This document shows positions 1-8,777 of a DNA stretch of 41,435 bases, piece by piece. The notes under the pieces are model-generated. The model had not been told where the DNA came from. It ran no database searches and saw only the letters and a list, made by a program, of their open reading frames with translations. The DNA comes from Citreicoccus inhibens (GTDB taxonomy: Bacteria > Myxococcota > Myxococcia > Myxococcales > Myxococcaceae): contig NZ_JAHNZT010000052.1 of NCBI RefSeq assembly GCF_019039035.1, positions 1-41,435 of the forward strand, read 5' to 3'. A program made the position numbers and the translations under genes. Positions within the stretch are counted from its first letter, which is position 1; each line of letters opens with the position of its first letter.

Positions 1-188
1 ACTCTCTTTCAGCGGCGCTTCCGCGCGGCCTATTCGAGGTGCCCTAAAGAATTGACTGCGGTTTCCGCAATCTTCAATCTACTTGGGCTTGCTATTTGGT
101 TTTCAAAGACCGAGTCGCTTGTCCTGCCCCGCGACCTTGTGCTACCGTCTCTTCTCGTCAGCACTCCGACTTTTCTTCCGTCAGAGAG
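1..188 (-). other. rRNA operon leader (pre-16S), transcribed leftward
   Basis: Read on the minus strand, this is the transcribed leader expected just upstream of a 16S rRNA gene, which should start beyond the left edge. Positions 98-111 read GGTCTTTGAAAACC, a boxA-like antitermination element. It is followed by AATAGCAAGCC, an arrangement common in bacterial pre-16S leaders. Three strong tandem promoters lie directly upstream and point the same way. No convincing coding signal exists: the plus-strand reading frame here is rich in Ser/Leu/Ala with no recognisable fold. The 16S gene itself is not in the window, so the identity rests on promoter and leader features only. Confidence 0.7.
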
Positions 189-223
189 CCGCGCTTTCTA
201 TTTGAGGCCGCGTCCGCTGTCAA
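188..223 (-). promoter_or_regulatory. rrn promoter, proximal (P3)
   Basis: Minus strand TTGACA (223-218), a 17-bp spacer, then TAGAAA (200-195) and GCGCGG. This is a near-consensus housekeeping promoter, the one closest to the rRNA leader. Confidence 0.7.
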
Positions 224-302
224 CCGCTGCTTTCGCTTCCTCTTCGGCGTCCTTCGAAGTCTCCAGCGCCGCCCAGTGGCTTCCGCTGTCTTCTTCGTCG
301 GG

Positions 303-339
303 GGCGCGGCTTCTACCGCTTCGCCGCCTCCCGCGTCAA
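303..339 (-). promoter_or_regulatory. rrn promoter, middle (P2)
   Basis: Minus strand TTGACG (339-334), an 18-bp spacer, TAGAAG (315-310), then a GC-rich discriminator CCGCGCCCCC. GC-rich discriminators of this kind are typical of stringently controlled rRNA promoters. Confidence 0.6.
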
Positions 340-420
340 CCTACTTCGTTGACCGCCGTATTTCGCTGTTCAGCCCACTTCCGGATAGCTCGTTCCGCGC
401 CAGTGCGCGGGCTGTCCGTC

Positions 421-458
421 GAGGGGGCGGCTTGTACCACCGCCGCTTCCGATGTCAA
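421..458 (-). promoter_or_regulatory. rrn promoter, distal (P1)
   Basis: Minus strand TTGACA (458-453), a 16-bp spacer, TACAAG (436-431), then the discriminator CCGCCCCCTC. A weaker fourth candidate (CTGACG at 161-156, CACAAG at 140-135, 15-bp spacer) lies downstream of P3 and may or may not be functional. Confidence 0.6.
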
Positions 459-560
459 TGAACCTGCGGGCTGAATTCTGATTCTCTGCATCGGAGCGCA
501 TCCTGTTCGCGCGAACCTCGGCACTCGCCAGAGGCCGCTCCTCCTATGCGCCCAGGTCCT

Positions 561-1170
561 TCACCCATTGGGCGCAGGCAGGTGCTCCGCGTCCATGACG
601 GCGGTCGGGATTCGAGCGCTTCCCTTTTGCTGCCGGCCGACCCTCGCGCCACGTTCGTCCTTGGCGGAGCATCCGAATCGCCTGCGGAAGGAGTGGCTGA
701 AGAGCGCTTCATTGGGGGAGCCGTGCTCCTCGACGACGTCCGCGATGCGGCAGTGCTCCGCTGGCTCGCAGAACACCATGCGAGTCCGTTCGAGCCGGCG
801 CCCTTGGATGTGCCGCACCACTCGTGGGAGGTCTCGAACGACGGGTCCAGCACTGGCAGTGACAGTCCCAGGACCACTGCGAGCCGCTCCACTGAGAGGT
901 CAGGGGCCATCAAGTTCTTCTCGATGTACCGGCGAGCCTGCGTCCCGAGGGCGGCGTGGAGTTGTGGCTGGGCCGCGGCGCGCGTCCTGGATGTGCGCAA
1001 GGCAGGCTGCCACCCTCTTGCAGTGTTGCCCGCGCCATGTGCGGTACATCGTGGACGGATAGCTCAGGCGCCGCGCGAAGCATGGAGCGCACATGCTCCG
1101 CGAGCAGCCGCGCCCTCCCCCCACCATTCGGTGGCCACGCAGGGAATCGGCATCCGCCGGGTGGATTCAC
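561..1170 (-). pseudogene. AraC-family regulator, frameshifted remnant
   Basis: Three minus-strand frames in succession carry consecutive pieces of one AraC-type regulator. Around 1100-1035 there is LLAEHVRSMLRAAPELSV, a linker seen in this family. Then VAACLA appears in a second frame (about 1015) and ARRYIEKNLMAPDLSVERLA in a third (about 935-870), the first helix-turn-helix. The second helix-turn-helix (RRLERTRM...EHGSPNEALFSHSFRRRFGCS) then follows in yet another shift (about 815-640). At least three frameshifts separate them, so no intact protein can be made. The N-terminal effector domain is not recognisable between 1171 and 1332. It may be a dead gene captured between the rRNA promoter and its neighbours. 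Confidence 0.75.
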
Positions 1171-1332
1171 GGGTGTTATCCCGTACGCCTCGCCTGCTTG
1201 ACCCCACGTCCGGTCCAGCAGGTGCGGCGCGTTTCTCAGGGATGCGCCGGGCCTCTTTGGGAGAAGTGCACGGGAGAGACGGATGAGCAGTTTCGACGCA
1301 CGCCCCTGTGGGGCCGCATGCGACTGCCCCTC

Positions 1333-3372
1333 TTAGAAGAGGTCGTGCTCGGGCCAGGCGCTGACGCCGTTCACGACGGTCCACATGAGGCTGTCCAAGT
1401 CGATGTCGGGCACTCTCGAACTGGGGCTGTTGTTGGAGTTGGTCATGGCGGACCAGACGAACTCCTCGGAGCGGCTGGGCCCATAGCCGTCATGGGTCCG
1501 CACCAGCAGGGACTGGGTGCCCTGGAGGTAGCCGTTGTGCCACCAGTTGCCTGAGTTCGTCACGACCCAGCCCTTGGCGTACGTAACCGGCTTGCCTGAA
1601 GTGTCGAGCGCCGCCGTACGGGTGGTCATCGTGGCGAGGGAGCTTGGGCTCAGCAGGTCCGGGACGGTAGAGAACCCATCCGCTCGCACTGCGACGCGCA
1701 GCAGGTCGATGGGCGTGACGACCCAGCCACCAGCGGCCCCCGTGCGACGCAGCGGTGCGCTGTATGGACTGTACGAGCCCGTGCCAAGCTGAGCGTAGAC
1801 GACCTCGTTTGTCAGTCGCTCGTTCAGCGTGTCACCCGCCATGGCGAAGCTGGTGGCTCCACTGGGGGAGAACACGTGCTCGCGCATGTAGTCTTCATAG
1901 GGCATCCCCGTGACCTGCTCGATGATGCGGCCGAGCACGCTATAACCAAAGTTTGAATACTGGTACGTCGTCCCAGGTGCGAACTCGAGCGACACGTCCT
2001 GCAGCACATGCTGGATGAGTTGGTCGTGCGTAAAGCTATTGTTCATGAGCATGGGCTCGCCCGTGCCATCCGAACTGTCGCTGTCCCAGCCGCCTGCGGT
2101 GTGCTCGAGCAGATGTTGGACGGTGATATCCAGAACACGGCTGTCTCGGTAGGAGCTTTGCGCACCATACGTTTCACCGAGCAATCCTCCCCGGCCGAAA
2201 ACGCGGTCCGTCAGGTGAATCTGGCCGTGCTCCATCAACTGCATGATGCCGATGGCAGTCAGCGTCTTGGACACACTGCCGATACGGAAGCGATGGGCTG
2301 TGCTGACTGGCGTGCTGCTGGAGTTCTGAGCCAAGCCGTACCCCTTGGCAAACACGAGGCGCCCTCGCCGAGTGATGGCCAACGACAGGCCGACAGTGTT
2401 CGCGTGGGACATCGCCTGCTGGACCGTGTCGTCAATGTGCCGCAGGTCATCCGCGCTGAACGCCAGGTTCTGCCAGAGCAGCGCGAAGACCGACTGGCCC
2501 CCCTTCCGATGGGCCGCCACCTGGAGGGGACGGTAGCCTTGGTACTTGAGGTCCATCACGGCCTGTTGGTACTCGGTGGAGGTCAGCCCCTGTCGAGCGG
2601 CGATTGGAATCCCCGAGGAGACCTGGAAGATGGCTGCAAACCGCTCCGTGCCGCCCACGCTGTAGCCGCTGACCTGCGCGAGCTGATAGCCCTGTGCCGC
2701 ATTGGTGTCGACCGCGGCCTGGAACTCGGATGCGGTCAGTCCGTTCCGGGCCTTCCAATCCGGACCGCGCGTCTGCTCCCAGATGACCGCGTAGCGCTCC
2801 GCGCCTCCAGACGTGTAACCACTGACGTGCACGAGCCGGTACCCCTGCTCCACCCGGGTGTTGAACTCCGACTGATACTCGGCCGCACTCAGGTCATGGC
2901 GGGCCACCCACGCAGCCCCACTGTCCAAGTGGAAGATGACCGCGAAGTAGGTCGCGTCCCCAACGGTGTAGCCATTGAGAACCACCGGACGGTAACCCTG
3001 AGCCTGCTGCTCCGTGATGATGGCCTGATAGGTATCTGCGGACAGCCCCAGGAAGGCCCTCCAGGCCAGGTCACCCGACTTCTCCCAGATGACCGCGTAA
3101 CAGGCGCTACCCCCAGCCTCGTAGCCGCTGACATAGGAGAGGCGATAGCCTTGCGCCACCCGGGACTGAAGCTCCGCCTGATATTGGGCGTCGGTGAGGC
3201 CATGGCGGACGATCCAGGCAGCATTGGGACCCGACAGCGCCTCGGACGCCGAGCAAGAGGAAGCTGGCGACTGCTCCACGGGAGGCTCTTCCACCCGGGG
3301 CGCCTCCGGCGAGACCGCGCATCCCACGAGGGCAACAACCCATACTGACCAGATTGCAAGGCGCAGCGTCAT
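1333..3372 (-). CDS. Lipoprotein serine hydrolase with five tandem repeats (beta-lactamase/polyglycine-hydrolase-like)
   Basis: A 679-residue protein from the ATG at 3372, which has GGAG nine bases upstream and opens a lipoprotein signal (MTLRLAIWSVWVVALVGC; lipobox LVGC). A longer frame upstream lacks a signal and is not preferred. Residues about 45-330 hold five repeats of about 57 residues, each with the pattern GLT/S...YQ...QGYR...VSGY..GG...YAVIW. I recognise these as the bacterial tandem repeat domain (BTRD1) of polyglycine-hydrolase-like proteins. Residues about 335-670 form a serine beta-lactamase/D-Ala-D-Ala peptidase-type domain, with SVSK (Ser-x-x-Lys, about 366-369), YSN (about 472) and HNG in place of KTG (about 612). 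It is probably a surface-anchored peptidase or esterase; the substrate is unknown. Confidence 0.85.
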   Translation of the reverse strand: MTLRLAIWSVWVVALVGCAVSPEAPRVEEPPVEQSPASSCSASEALSGPNAAWIVRHGLTDAQYQAELQSRVAQGYRLSYVSGYEAGGSACYAVIWEKSGDLAWRAFLGLSADTYQAIITEQQAQGYRPVVLNGYTVGDATYFAVIFHLDSGAAWVARHDLSAAEYQSEFNTRVEQGYRLVHVSGYTSGGAERYAVIWEQTRGPDWKARNGLTASEFQAAVDTNAAQGYQLAQVSGYSVGGTERFAAIFQVSSGIPIAARQGLTSTEYQQAVMDLKYQGYRPLQVAAHRKGGQSVFALLWQNLAFSADDLRHIDDTVQQAMSHANTVGLSLAITRRGRLVFAKGYGLAQNSSSTPVSTAHRFRIGSVSKTLTAIGIMQLMEHGQIHLTDRVFGRGGLLGETYGAQSSYRDSRVLDITVQHLLEHTAGGWDSDSSDGTGEPMLMNNSFTHDQLIQHVLQDVSLEFAPGTTYQYSNFGYSVLGRIIEQVTGMPYEDYMREHVFSPSGATSFAMAGDTLNERLTNEVVYAQLGTGSYSPYSAPLRRTGAAGGWVVTPIDLLRVAVRADGFSTVPDLLSPSSLATMTTRTAALDTSGKPVTYAKGWVVTNSGNWWHNGYLQGTQSLLVRTHDGYGPSRSEEFVWSAMTNSNNSPSSRVPDIDLDSLMWTVVNGVSAWPEHDLF

Positions 3373-3571
3373 GCTCGAGAACTCCGGCTGGAGACCGAGA
3401 CTATCAGCAGGAAACGAACCCAGAGAGCACGACAATTCCTTCGTGAGACATACAATCGCCCCTCGCCCCTGACGCCGCGACTCCACGTTTCCAAGAAACT
3501 GTGCAACATCGAGAACGAGGCGAGGGGCAAGCGAGGCCTCTCGCAGGCCTCGCCGGCTCCACGTCACTCGC

Positions 3572-5767
3572 TCACAACGCGAGGAAGTTCGCGGTGAGGT
3601 ATGCGGCGTACCAGTTGACGGGCGTGCTGCCGTTGGACGTGTAGTCCGCCGTATGGTTGTTGGTGGTGAGCTGCCAATAGGTCAAATCCCAGGGAGACCA
3701 GCCGATCCAGACATCACGATTATTGTTCATGAACGTGAGCGCGTTCGTGATCTGGCCCTGGGCATAAGACTCCTGGGTCCGGATTCCCATCTCGGACAAG
3801 AACAGTTTCTTGCCGTTGGCTCTCGCCCAGTTGGTCACCACCGTGAGCTGGGCTCCGTAGGAGGACTCATCATTGCTGCCATAGCCTTCTGGATAATACG
3901 AGTGCATGTCGAAGGCGTAGTTATTGGCGCTGTCCGTGATGGACAGGGCCGCGACCGAGTCGACTGGACCTCCGCCCGGAGCCCAGGTGTTCCAGTGCCC
4001 CACGTCCGATGCCCGCGAGTTGGGGACAAGGATCAACTGAGTTGACCCTGTCGCACGCACGGCGTTCATGACCGTCTGAATCCCAGAGAACCAAGAGGTC
4101 GAGGTCATCGGGAGGTCATGCGGCTCGTTCATGAGGTTCAGGATCACCTTGGGGTTCGTCTTCACCAGATTCGCGAGCTTCGTCCAGACATCCGCGAGAT
4201 GGTTCACCGTCAGGGTGCCATCGCCAATGACGTGCTGGGCATAGCCCCCGGTCTGGTTTCCAGCGTCGTCAAACGCGCCCGTCGCATAGCGATTGTAGTT
4301 ATGCAGGTCCAGCACGATGGAGAACCCCTGCGCCGTCGCCAGGTTGATGTAATTCATCATGCCGTTCGAATAGGCCATATCCAGCGGCCCATTGAGGGTG
4401 TGCTGGAGGCGCTCCCACGCGATGGGCAAGCGAATCAGGTTGAAGCCCTTTCCCTTGTAGTACGCAAGCTCGGAGGTGATCTGCGTGGACGACGGCACCT
4501 CGTAGTAGGTCTGGCCTGTCCAGCCCCCCCAGTCGCTGCCGTACTCCATTCCAGCGCGGTTGATACCGCGATACGCCACGCCCGTGGGATAGGTCTTCCC
4601 GACACCCGTCGGTGGAGGGGTGGAGCCATTCTCCAACGCGATTCCGTCGATGCCATAGGCCACCGCGGAGGCGCTCTGGACCGAGATCTTGTTGAACGTC
4701 GTCAGCCCGCCTTTCAGCGCGCTCATCGGGATCTTGATGCGCGTCCATTGGCCCGGCGCCAGTGAACCCAGACTCGGATTCGCATAGGCGCCAATGGCGA
4801 CACCCGCGTTCCCGTCGGTCCCCTCCTGGCTCACGATGACCTTGAGGGCCTGGATTGCGGTGAGGTTTGACGTGCTCGGGTTGATGGCGAAGCTCACCGC
4901 GGTCGTATTGGCGACCGCGATGCTGGAACCGAACGCCCCCAAGGCCATGGCGCTGTTGGCTGGAGCCGTGACCTTCAGCGATGCAGTTCCGTAGGCCTTG
5001 CTTGCCGTATCGGAGACCAGCGTGGTCCCGCCCCAGCTGTAGGCGGTGCTCCAGCCGGACACGACCGCATCATCATACAGGACCGTCATCGAGGACGGGT
5101 CGAGCGCGGGCAGTCGCGGAAGCTCGAGGGCCATGCCATCCATGCCGTAGCTGACCGCCGTCACCGCCATGAGCGTGAGCTTGTTGAAGGTGGTCAGCGA
5201 CCCTTTGAGCGCGCTCATCGGGATGGTGACGCGAGTCCAGTCATCCGCCCCCAAGGAGTCGAAGCTCGGGCTGGCGTAGGAGCCAATCGCGACGCCCGCG
5301 TTTCCATCGACCCCTTCCTGGCTGACTATGAGCTTGAGGCTCTTGATCGCCGCAAGACTCGCGGTCCCCGGGTGGATGGCGAAGCTCACGGCCGCGTAGG
5401 TGCTCGTCGAGAGCGCTTGCCCATTCGCGCCCAGGGCCAACGCACTATCGGCGGCAGAGGAGACCTGCAGTGACGAAGCACCGTAGACCTTCGTGCTCGT
5501 CGTCGCCCCCTGAGTGATGCTGCCCCAGCTGTAGTCCGTGCTCCAGCCGGACGCGACGGCGTCGTCATACAGAACGGTCTGATAGGCGCTATCCAACGCA
5601 GGCAGGAGTTGCATCTGAACCGTGCTCGGAGCGCTGGCGTCCGTGAGGACGGCGCTCGCGGGCAGGGCATCCTCGTCGCTCGCGGGCGGCCCACATGCCG
5701 CGCCCACGGCGAAGAGACTGCCCAGAAGAACATGAAGACACTTCCGCAAAACCGGTGGTCGTCCCAT
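3572..5767 (-). CDS. Secreted GH5 endoglucanase-like lipoprotein with two tandem N-terminal modules
   Basis: A 731-residue protein with a lipoprotein-type signal (LFAVGAAC at about residues 18-25) and AGGGGG just upstream of the ATG. Two homologous modules of about 160 residues follow, about 55-215 and 219-380. Each starts LPALD...TVLYDDAV.SGWST.YSWG and contains SQEG.DGNAGVAIG, and they look like carbohydrate-binding beta-sandwich modules. The C-terminal domain (about 390-731) is glycoside hydrolase family 5. The acid/base is the Glu of LMNEPH (about 546) and the nucleophile the Glu of LSEMG (about 659), with FNLIRLPIAWERLQ and LDLHNYNRY as further family signatures. It probably cleaves cellulose or another beta-glucan at the cell surface. 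The upstream neighbour is unrelated, so it is likely a single-gene unit. Confidence 0.9.
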   Translation of the reverse strand: MGRPPVLRKCLHVLLGSLFAVGAACGPPASDEDALPASAVLTDASAPSTVQMQLLPALDSAYQTVLYDDAVASGWSTDYSWGSITQGATTSTKVYGASSLQVSSAADSALALGANGQALSTSTYAAVSFAIHPGTASLAAIKSLKLIVSQEGVDGNAGVAIGSYASPSFDSLGADDWTRVTIPMSALKGSLTTFNKLTLMAVTAVSYGMDGMALELPRLPALDPSSMTVLYDDAVVSGWSTAYSWGGTTLVSDTASKAYGTASLKVTAPANSAMALGAFGSSIAVANTTAVSFAINPSTSNLTAIQALKVIVSQEGTDGNAGVAIGAYANPSLGSLAPGQWTRIKIPMSALKGGLTTFNKISVQSASAVAYGIDGIALENGSTPPPTGVGKTYPTGVAYRGINRAGMEYGSDWGGWTGQTYYEVPSSTQITSELAYYKGKGFNLIRLPIAWERLQHTLNGPLDMAYSNGMMNYINLATAQGFSIVLDLHNYNRYATGAFDDAGNQTGGYAQHVIGDGTLTVNHLADVWTKLANLVKTNPKVILNLMNEPHDLPMTSTSWFSGIQTVMNAVRATGSTQLILVPNSRASDVGHWNTWAPGGGPVDSVAALSITDSANNYAFDMHSYYPEGYGSNDESSYGAQLTVVTNWARANGKKLFLSEMGIRTQESYAQGQITNALTFMNNNRDVWIGWSPWDLTYWQLTTNNHTADYTSNGSTPVNWYAAYLTANFLAL

Positions 5768-5782
5768 TCGGGCCCCCTGGAG

Positions 5783-5819
5783 TTGGAAAATGATTGAGCG
5801 CCCCAGACCTCAGCGTCAA
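5783..5819 (-). promoter_or_regulatory. Candidate promoter of the GH5 gene
   Basis: Minus strand TTGACG (5819-5814), an 18-bp spacer and AATCAT (5795-5790). Transcription would start about 16-20 bases before the ATG at 5767, leaving room for the AGGGGG ribosome site. The -10 is only a partial match. Confidence 0.35.
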
Positions 5820-5962
5820 CAACTCCTTACGCCAGACACGGCTCGCGCGATTGACGTCTCATCCAGGCGCTTGAATTCCAGCCGAGCGCAAATCGAACAT
5901 TGTCACGCAAGGCTGGCACCGCAGTGGAATTGGCGAAGGCGCCTTCCATGCACGCTCGTGAG

Positions 5963-6538
5963 TCATCCCGTCTTGCGGGACTGGAAACAAACGTTGCCGC
6001 CTGAGTCCTTGTACGTCGCGTCCAACGTGAGCCCGTGCGTGCGCAGCAGTTCGCGATATCCGTCGATGCTGTACGAATGATAGCGGAACGGCACGCCATG
6101 CATCGGGGTTCCGTCCATGGAGCCGTGCACGTCACCCGCCGTAAAGAGAAACGCGGCGCCAGGCTTCAAGGCCCTCGCGATATTGGCGATCGCTTGCGCC
6201 TGCGCTTCGTGGCGCAGGTGGAACAGCACGCCCCAGGCAATCGCGGCATCGAAGGCGCGCGGCTGAAGGTCACACGATTGAATGGGCGCGCAGCGCACCG
6301 GAACGTGGGGGAAGTTCGCTTGGAATCGCGCCAGCAGTTCGCGAGAGCTGTCCACGCCCATCACGACACAGCCGTGCTCCACCAACACCCGCGTCAGTGG
6401 CAATCCCGTGCCGCAGCCGACGTCCAGCACCGAGGCGCCAGCCGGGAGCGAGGCCGCGAGCGCGGCCACTTCCGGGACACCCAGATGAGCTGTGCGGTGG
6501 GAGGCATACCAGTCCGCAATCAAGTCATATTCGTGCAC
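5963..6538 (-). CDS. Class I SAM-dependent methyltransferase
   Basis: A 191-residue protein matching the length of small class I methyltransferases. The SAM-binding motif I is VLDVGCGTG (about residues 38-46), followed by the acidic end of the second strand (VMGVDSS) and a motif IV-like segment (FDAAIAWGVLFHL). The C-terminus (SYSIDGYRELLRTHGLTL) resembles ubiquinone/menaquinone-type and tellurite-type methyltransferases. The substrate cannot be told from sequence. It stands alone, with a 195-base gap to the GH5 gene and a divergent gene on the other side. Confidence 0.85.
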   Translation of the reverse strand: MHEYDLIADWYASHRTAHLGVPEVAALAASLPAGASVLDVGCGTGLPLTRVLVEHGCVVMGVDSSRELLARFQANFPHVPVRCAPIQSCDLQPRAFDAAIAWGVLFHLRHEAQAQAIANIARALKPGAAFLFTAGDVHGSMDGTPMHGVPFRYHSYSIDGYRELLRTHGLTLDATYKDSGGNVCFQSRKTG

Positions 6539-6642
6539 GCATCACCCTGGGGCTACCTCAAGACTCCCATGAGTCCTCGCCCCGGGCCAGTTGGAGTAGG
6601 GTTCGCAGTCGAGCTGGTGGGCCGGCGGCTCGCGAGGAACCC

Positions 6643-6921
6643 ATGAGCGATTTCTCCCTGAAGCCCGATGCGCCCGCCCCTCTTCCCAGCCCCGCGGAGT
6701 CCACCACACCAGAGCACCGCCGCCGAGGCAGGGTGCTGCTCGCGGCCACCGCGGCGAGCGCGGCCATCACGCTGGCCGCGTGCGAGCCGTTCATGACGAC
6801 CAATCCCGCTCCGTGCGTCTACGACGCCGGCTTGGTTGATTGCGACCCGAGCGGGAACCCACAGACACCGGACGCAGGGGCCGACGCCGGAACAGACGCG
6901 GGCCCGCCATCGGTGCCTTGA
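6643..6921 (+). CDS. Small lipoprotein (possible Tat-type signal)
   Basis: A 92-residue protein from the ATG at 6643. A proline-rich N-terminus is followed by RRRGRVLLAATAASAAI and the lipobox LAAC, so the mature protein would begin at Cys after a possible twin-arginine-like signal. The mature part is about 45 residues, has two more Cys (PAPC, LVDC) and ends in an Asp-Ala-Gly repeat tract (DAGADAGTDAG). It stops 13 bases before the ferritin-like gene, whose ribosome site overlaps its stop, so the two are co-transcribed. I know of no assigned function. The longer in-frame extension to 6397 runs antisense through the methyltransferase and is not preferred. Confidence 0.65.
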   Translation: MSDFSLKPDAPAPLPSPAESTTPEHRRRGRVLLAATAASAAITLAACEPFMTTNPAPCVYDAGLVDCDPSGNPQTPDAGADAGTDAGPPSVP

Positions 6922-6934
6922 AGGAGGGTCCGCC

Positions 6935-7756
6935 GTGGCCACCGAACTCTTCGAATTGGACCTGACGGACGGCCCCGCGCTGACGCTGCATGAACGGGCG
7001 TCGGGGCACCTGGCCGAGCGCTATCCCTGGGACTCGATGGCGGCGTCACGCTACCCGCCCGCGTTGGTGGAGCGGGCCCGGTACTCGTGGACGCTGCGAG
7101 CGCTCAACGAGTTCGGCAGCGCGACGGTGATGGGGCAGTTGGTGCAGGTCATGGGCGAGGCGCGCGTTCCCTTGGACTTGTGGAGCCTGGCGGCGCGCTT
7201 CCCAGCGGAGGAGATCCACCATGTGGAGCTCTGTGCGCGAATGGCGATGCGGTTGGGAGGAGGCACCCGGATGTCCTATGCACCCGGGGCGTTCGCCGTG
7301 CCCTTTGACCCATCGCTCACCTTCCTCCAGCGCGCCAACGAGCTCATCGTGCGGGTGTGCTGCGTAGGCGAGACGTTGTCCTTCGCGCTGTTGTCCGGCT
7401 GTCTTCGTGCCACGTCCCACCCACTGACGCGTGCCGTGCTTACGACGCTCGTCCAGGAAGAAGCCCTGCACGGGCGATTGGGCTTCCTGTACTTGGATTG
7501 GATCTCCTCCGAGTTGGACGCCGCGGAGAAGGAGCGGCTGGGACGCGTCGCGCGGGAGGCACTGGATGCCCAGACACCGTTCTGGGAGAAACTGCGCAGC
7601 ACCACGAAGGACGGCGTCACCAGCGAGGGATTCCTCCTGGAGCACGTAACGGAGCTGGGGTGGATGGAGTCGCGTGACTACGTCACGGTGAGCCAGGAGA
7701 CCGCGGAGACGCAGGTGCGGGCGCCGCTCCTGCGCCATGGCATCCGTGTTCCCTGA
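6935..7756 (+). CDS. Ferritin-like domain protein
   Basis: A 273-residue protein from the GTG at 6935, which sits six bases after AAGGAGGG. It is mostly helical. Glu and Glu-x-x-His motifs suit a ferritin-like di-iron four-helix bundle: the region LNEFGSATVMGQLVQVMGEA, then AEEIHHVELCARMA, ...VGETLSFALL, and VQEEALHGRLGFLYLD. Such domains serve in iron oxidation, oxygenation or manganese catalase-type chemistry. The sequence alone does not say which. It is translationally linked to the small lipoprotein upstream, which may be its partner or substrate. Confidence 0.75.
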   Translation: MATELFELDLTDGPALTLHERASGHLAERYPWDSMAASRYPPALVERARYSWTLRALNEFGSATVMGQLVQVMGEARVPLDLWSLAARFPAEEIHHVELCARMAMRLGGGTRMSYAPGAFAVPFDPSLTFLQRANELIVRVCCVGETLSFALLSGCLRATSHPLTRAVLTTLVQEEALHGRLGFLYLDWISSELDAAEKERLGRVAREALDAQTPFWEKLRSTTKDGVTSEGFLLEHVTELGWMESRDYVTVSQETAETQVRAPLLRHGIRVP

Positions 7757-7766
7757 CGTGGCGACC

Positions 7767-7804
7767 TCACGGAGCGCGGCGCAGTCGAGGTACGGAGTCC
7801 GTGA
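7767..7804. terminator. Weak inverted repeat between convergent genes
   Basis: TCACGGA (7767-7773) pairs with TCCGTGA (7798-7804), and ACGGA-G-TCCGT is nested in the right arm. It lies in the 51-base gap between convergent genes, where a shared terminator would be expected. There is no T-tract, so the call is tentative. Confidence 0.3.
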
Positions 7805-7807
7805 TGC

Positions 7808-8686
7808 TCAGGCAGGGCCGATGTCCGCCACGGTGTCGAGCGCGGTCATCACATCTCCTGGAAGGGTGAGTTCGGCAGCGGCGAGGTTCTCCCTCAGATG
7901 GGTCAGGGAGGAAGTGCCAGGGATCAAGAGGATGTTGGGCGAGCGGCGAAGGAGCCAAGCGAGCGCGACCTGCATGGGCGTCACCTGGAGGCGCGCTGCG
8001 ACGTCGGACAAGGTGGACGATTGCAGTGGGGTGAAGCCGCCGAGCGGGAAGAACGGCACGTACGCAATGCCATCCCGGGCGAGTTCGTCGATCAGCGCAT
8101 CGTCCTCTCGATGCGCCAGATTGTACTGGTTCTGCACGCAGACAATGTTGCAAAGCTGGCGTCCTGCCGCGACCTGCGTGCGGGTGACGTTGCTCAGTCC
8201 GATGTGACGAATCAACCCTTGTTTCTGAAGGTCGGCGAGCACACGGAGTGGCGCCTCCAGTGAGCCTTCCGCGGGATGATGCACGCTGAGCATGCTGCGC
8301 AGATTGACGACGTCGAGGGCCTCGAGCCCCAGGTTGCGGAGGTTGTCGTGGACCGCTTGGGTCAGCTCCTCGCGTGAGAAGGCAGGGATCCAAGACCCAT
8401 CCGCGCCTCGCCGCGCGCCGACTTTCGTCACGAGGGTGAGGTCCTTGCGATAAGGGTGCAACGCTTCTCGGATCAACTGATTGGTGATGTGCGGGCCATA
8501 GAAGTCACTGGTGTCGATGTGGTCGACCCCGCGCGCGACGGCCTCCCGCAGTACGGCGAGGGCCGCATCACGGTCCCTCGGCGGACCGAACACCCCAGGG
8601 CCTGCCAACTGCATGGCGCCGTAGCCGAGCCGCTTCACGCGGCGGTCGCCAAGGCTGAACGTTCCGACCTGATCGATGCTGGACAT
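7808..8686 (-). CDS. Aldo/keto reductase
   Basis: A 292-residue protein from the ATG at 8686, with AAAGGAGA placed six bases upstream. A longer frame running back into the LysR gene is rejected. The fold signatures are the N-terminal LGYGAMQLAGPGVFGPP, the catalytic Asp and Tyr in DHIDTSDFYGP, the catalytic Lys in TLVTKVG, and the C-terminal NADPH-binding stretch LLIPGTSSLTHLRENL. It resembles the YdbC / pyridoxal-reductase-like group, where the usual LHxxD is replaced by VVNLR. It is divergent from a LysR regulator that probably controls it through the palindrome at 8751. Confidence 0.9.
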   Translation of the reverse strand: MSSIDQVGTFSLGDRRVKRLGYGAMQLAGPGVFGPPRDRDAALAVLREAVARGVDHIDTSDFYGPHITNQLIREALHPYRKDLTLVTKVGARRGADGSWIPAFSREELTQAVHDNLRNLGLEALDVVNLRSMLSVHHPAEGSLEAPLRVLADLQKQGLIRHIGLSNVTRTQVAAGRQLCNIVCVQNQYNLAHREDDALIDELARDGIAYVPFFPLGGFTPLQSSTLSDVAARLQVTPMQVALAWLLRRSPNILLIPGTSSLTHLRENLAAAELTLPGDVMTALDTVADIGPA

Positions 8687-8750
8687 GCGCTCTCCTTTGA
8701 AGACGGGGCAAAGGTAAGCCAGAGCCAGTTGGAGCGAATCAGGTACAATT

Positions 8751-8765
8751 CGCACAGGCTGTGCG
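8751..8765. promoter_or_regulatory. Palindromic operator in the AKR/LysR intergenic region
   Basis: CGCACA-GGC-TGTGCG is a perfect inverted repeat 12 bases before the LysR start codon and 65 bases before the reductase start. TACAAT at 8744-8749 could serve as a plus-strand -10 directly beside it. Placement between a LysR gene and its divergent target fits autoregulation and control of the target. Confidence 0.5.
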
Positions 8766-8777
8766 GAGTGGCGAACA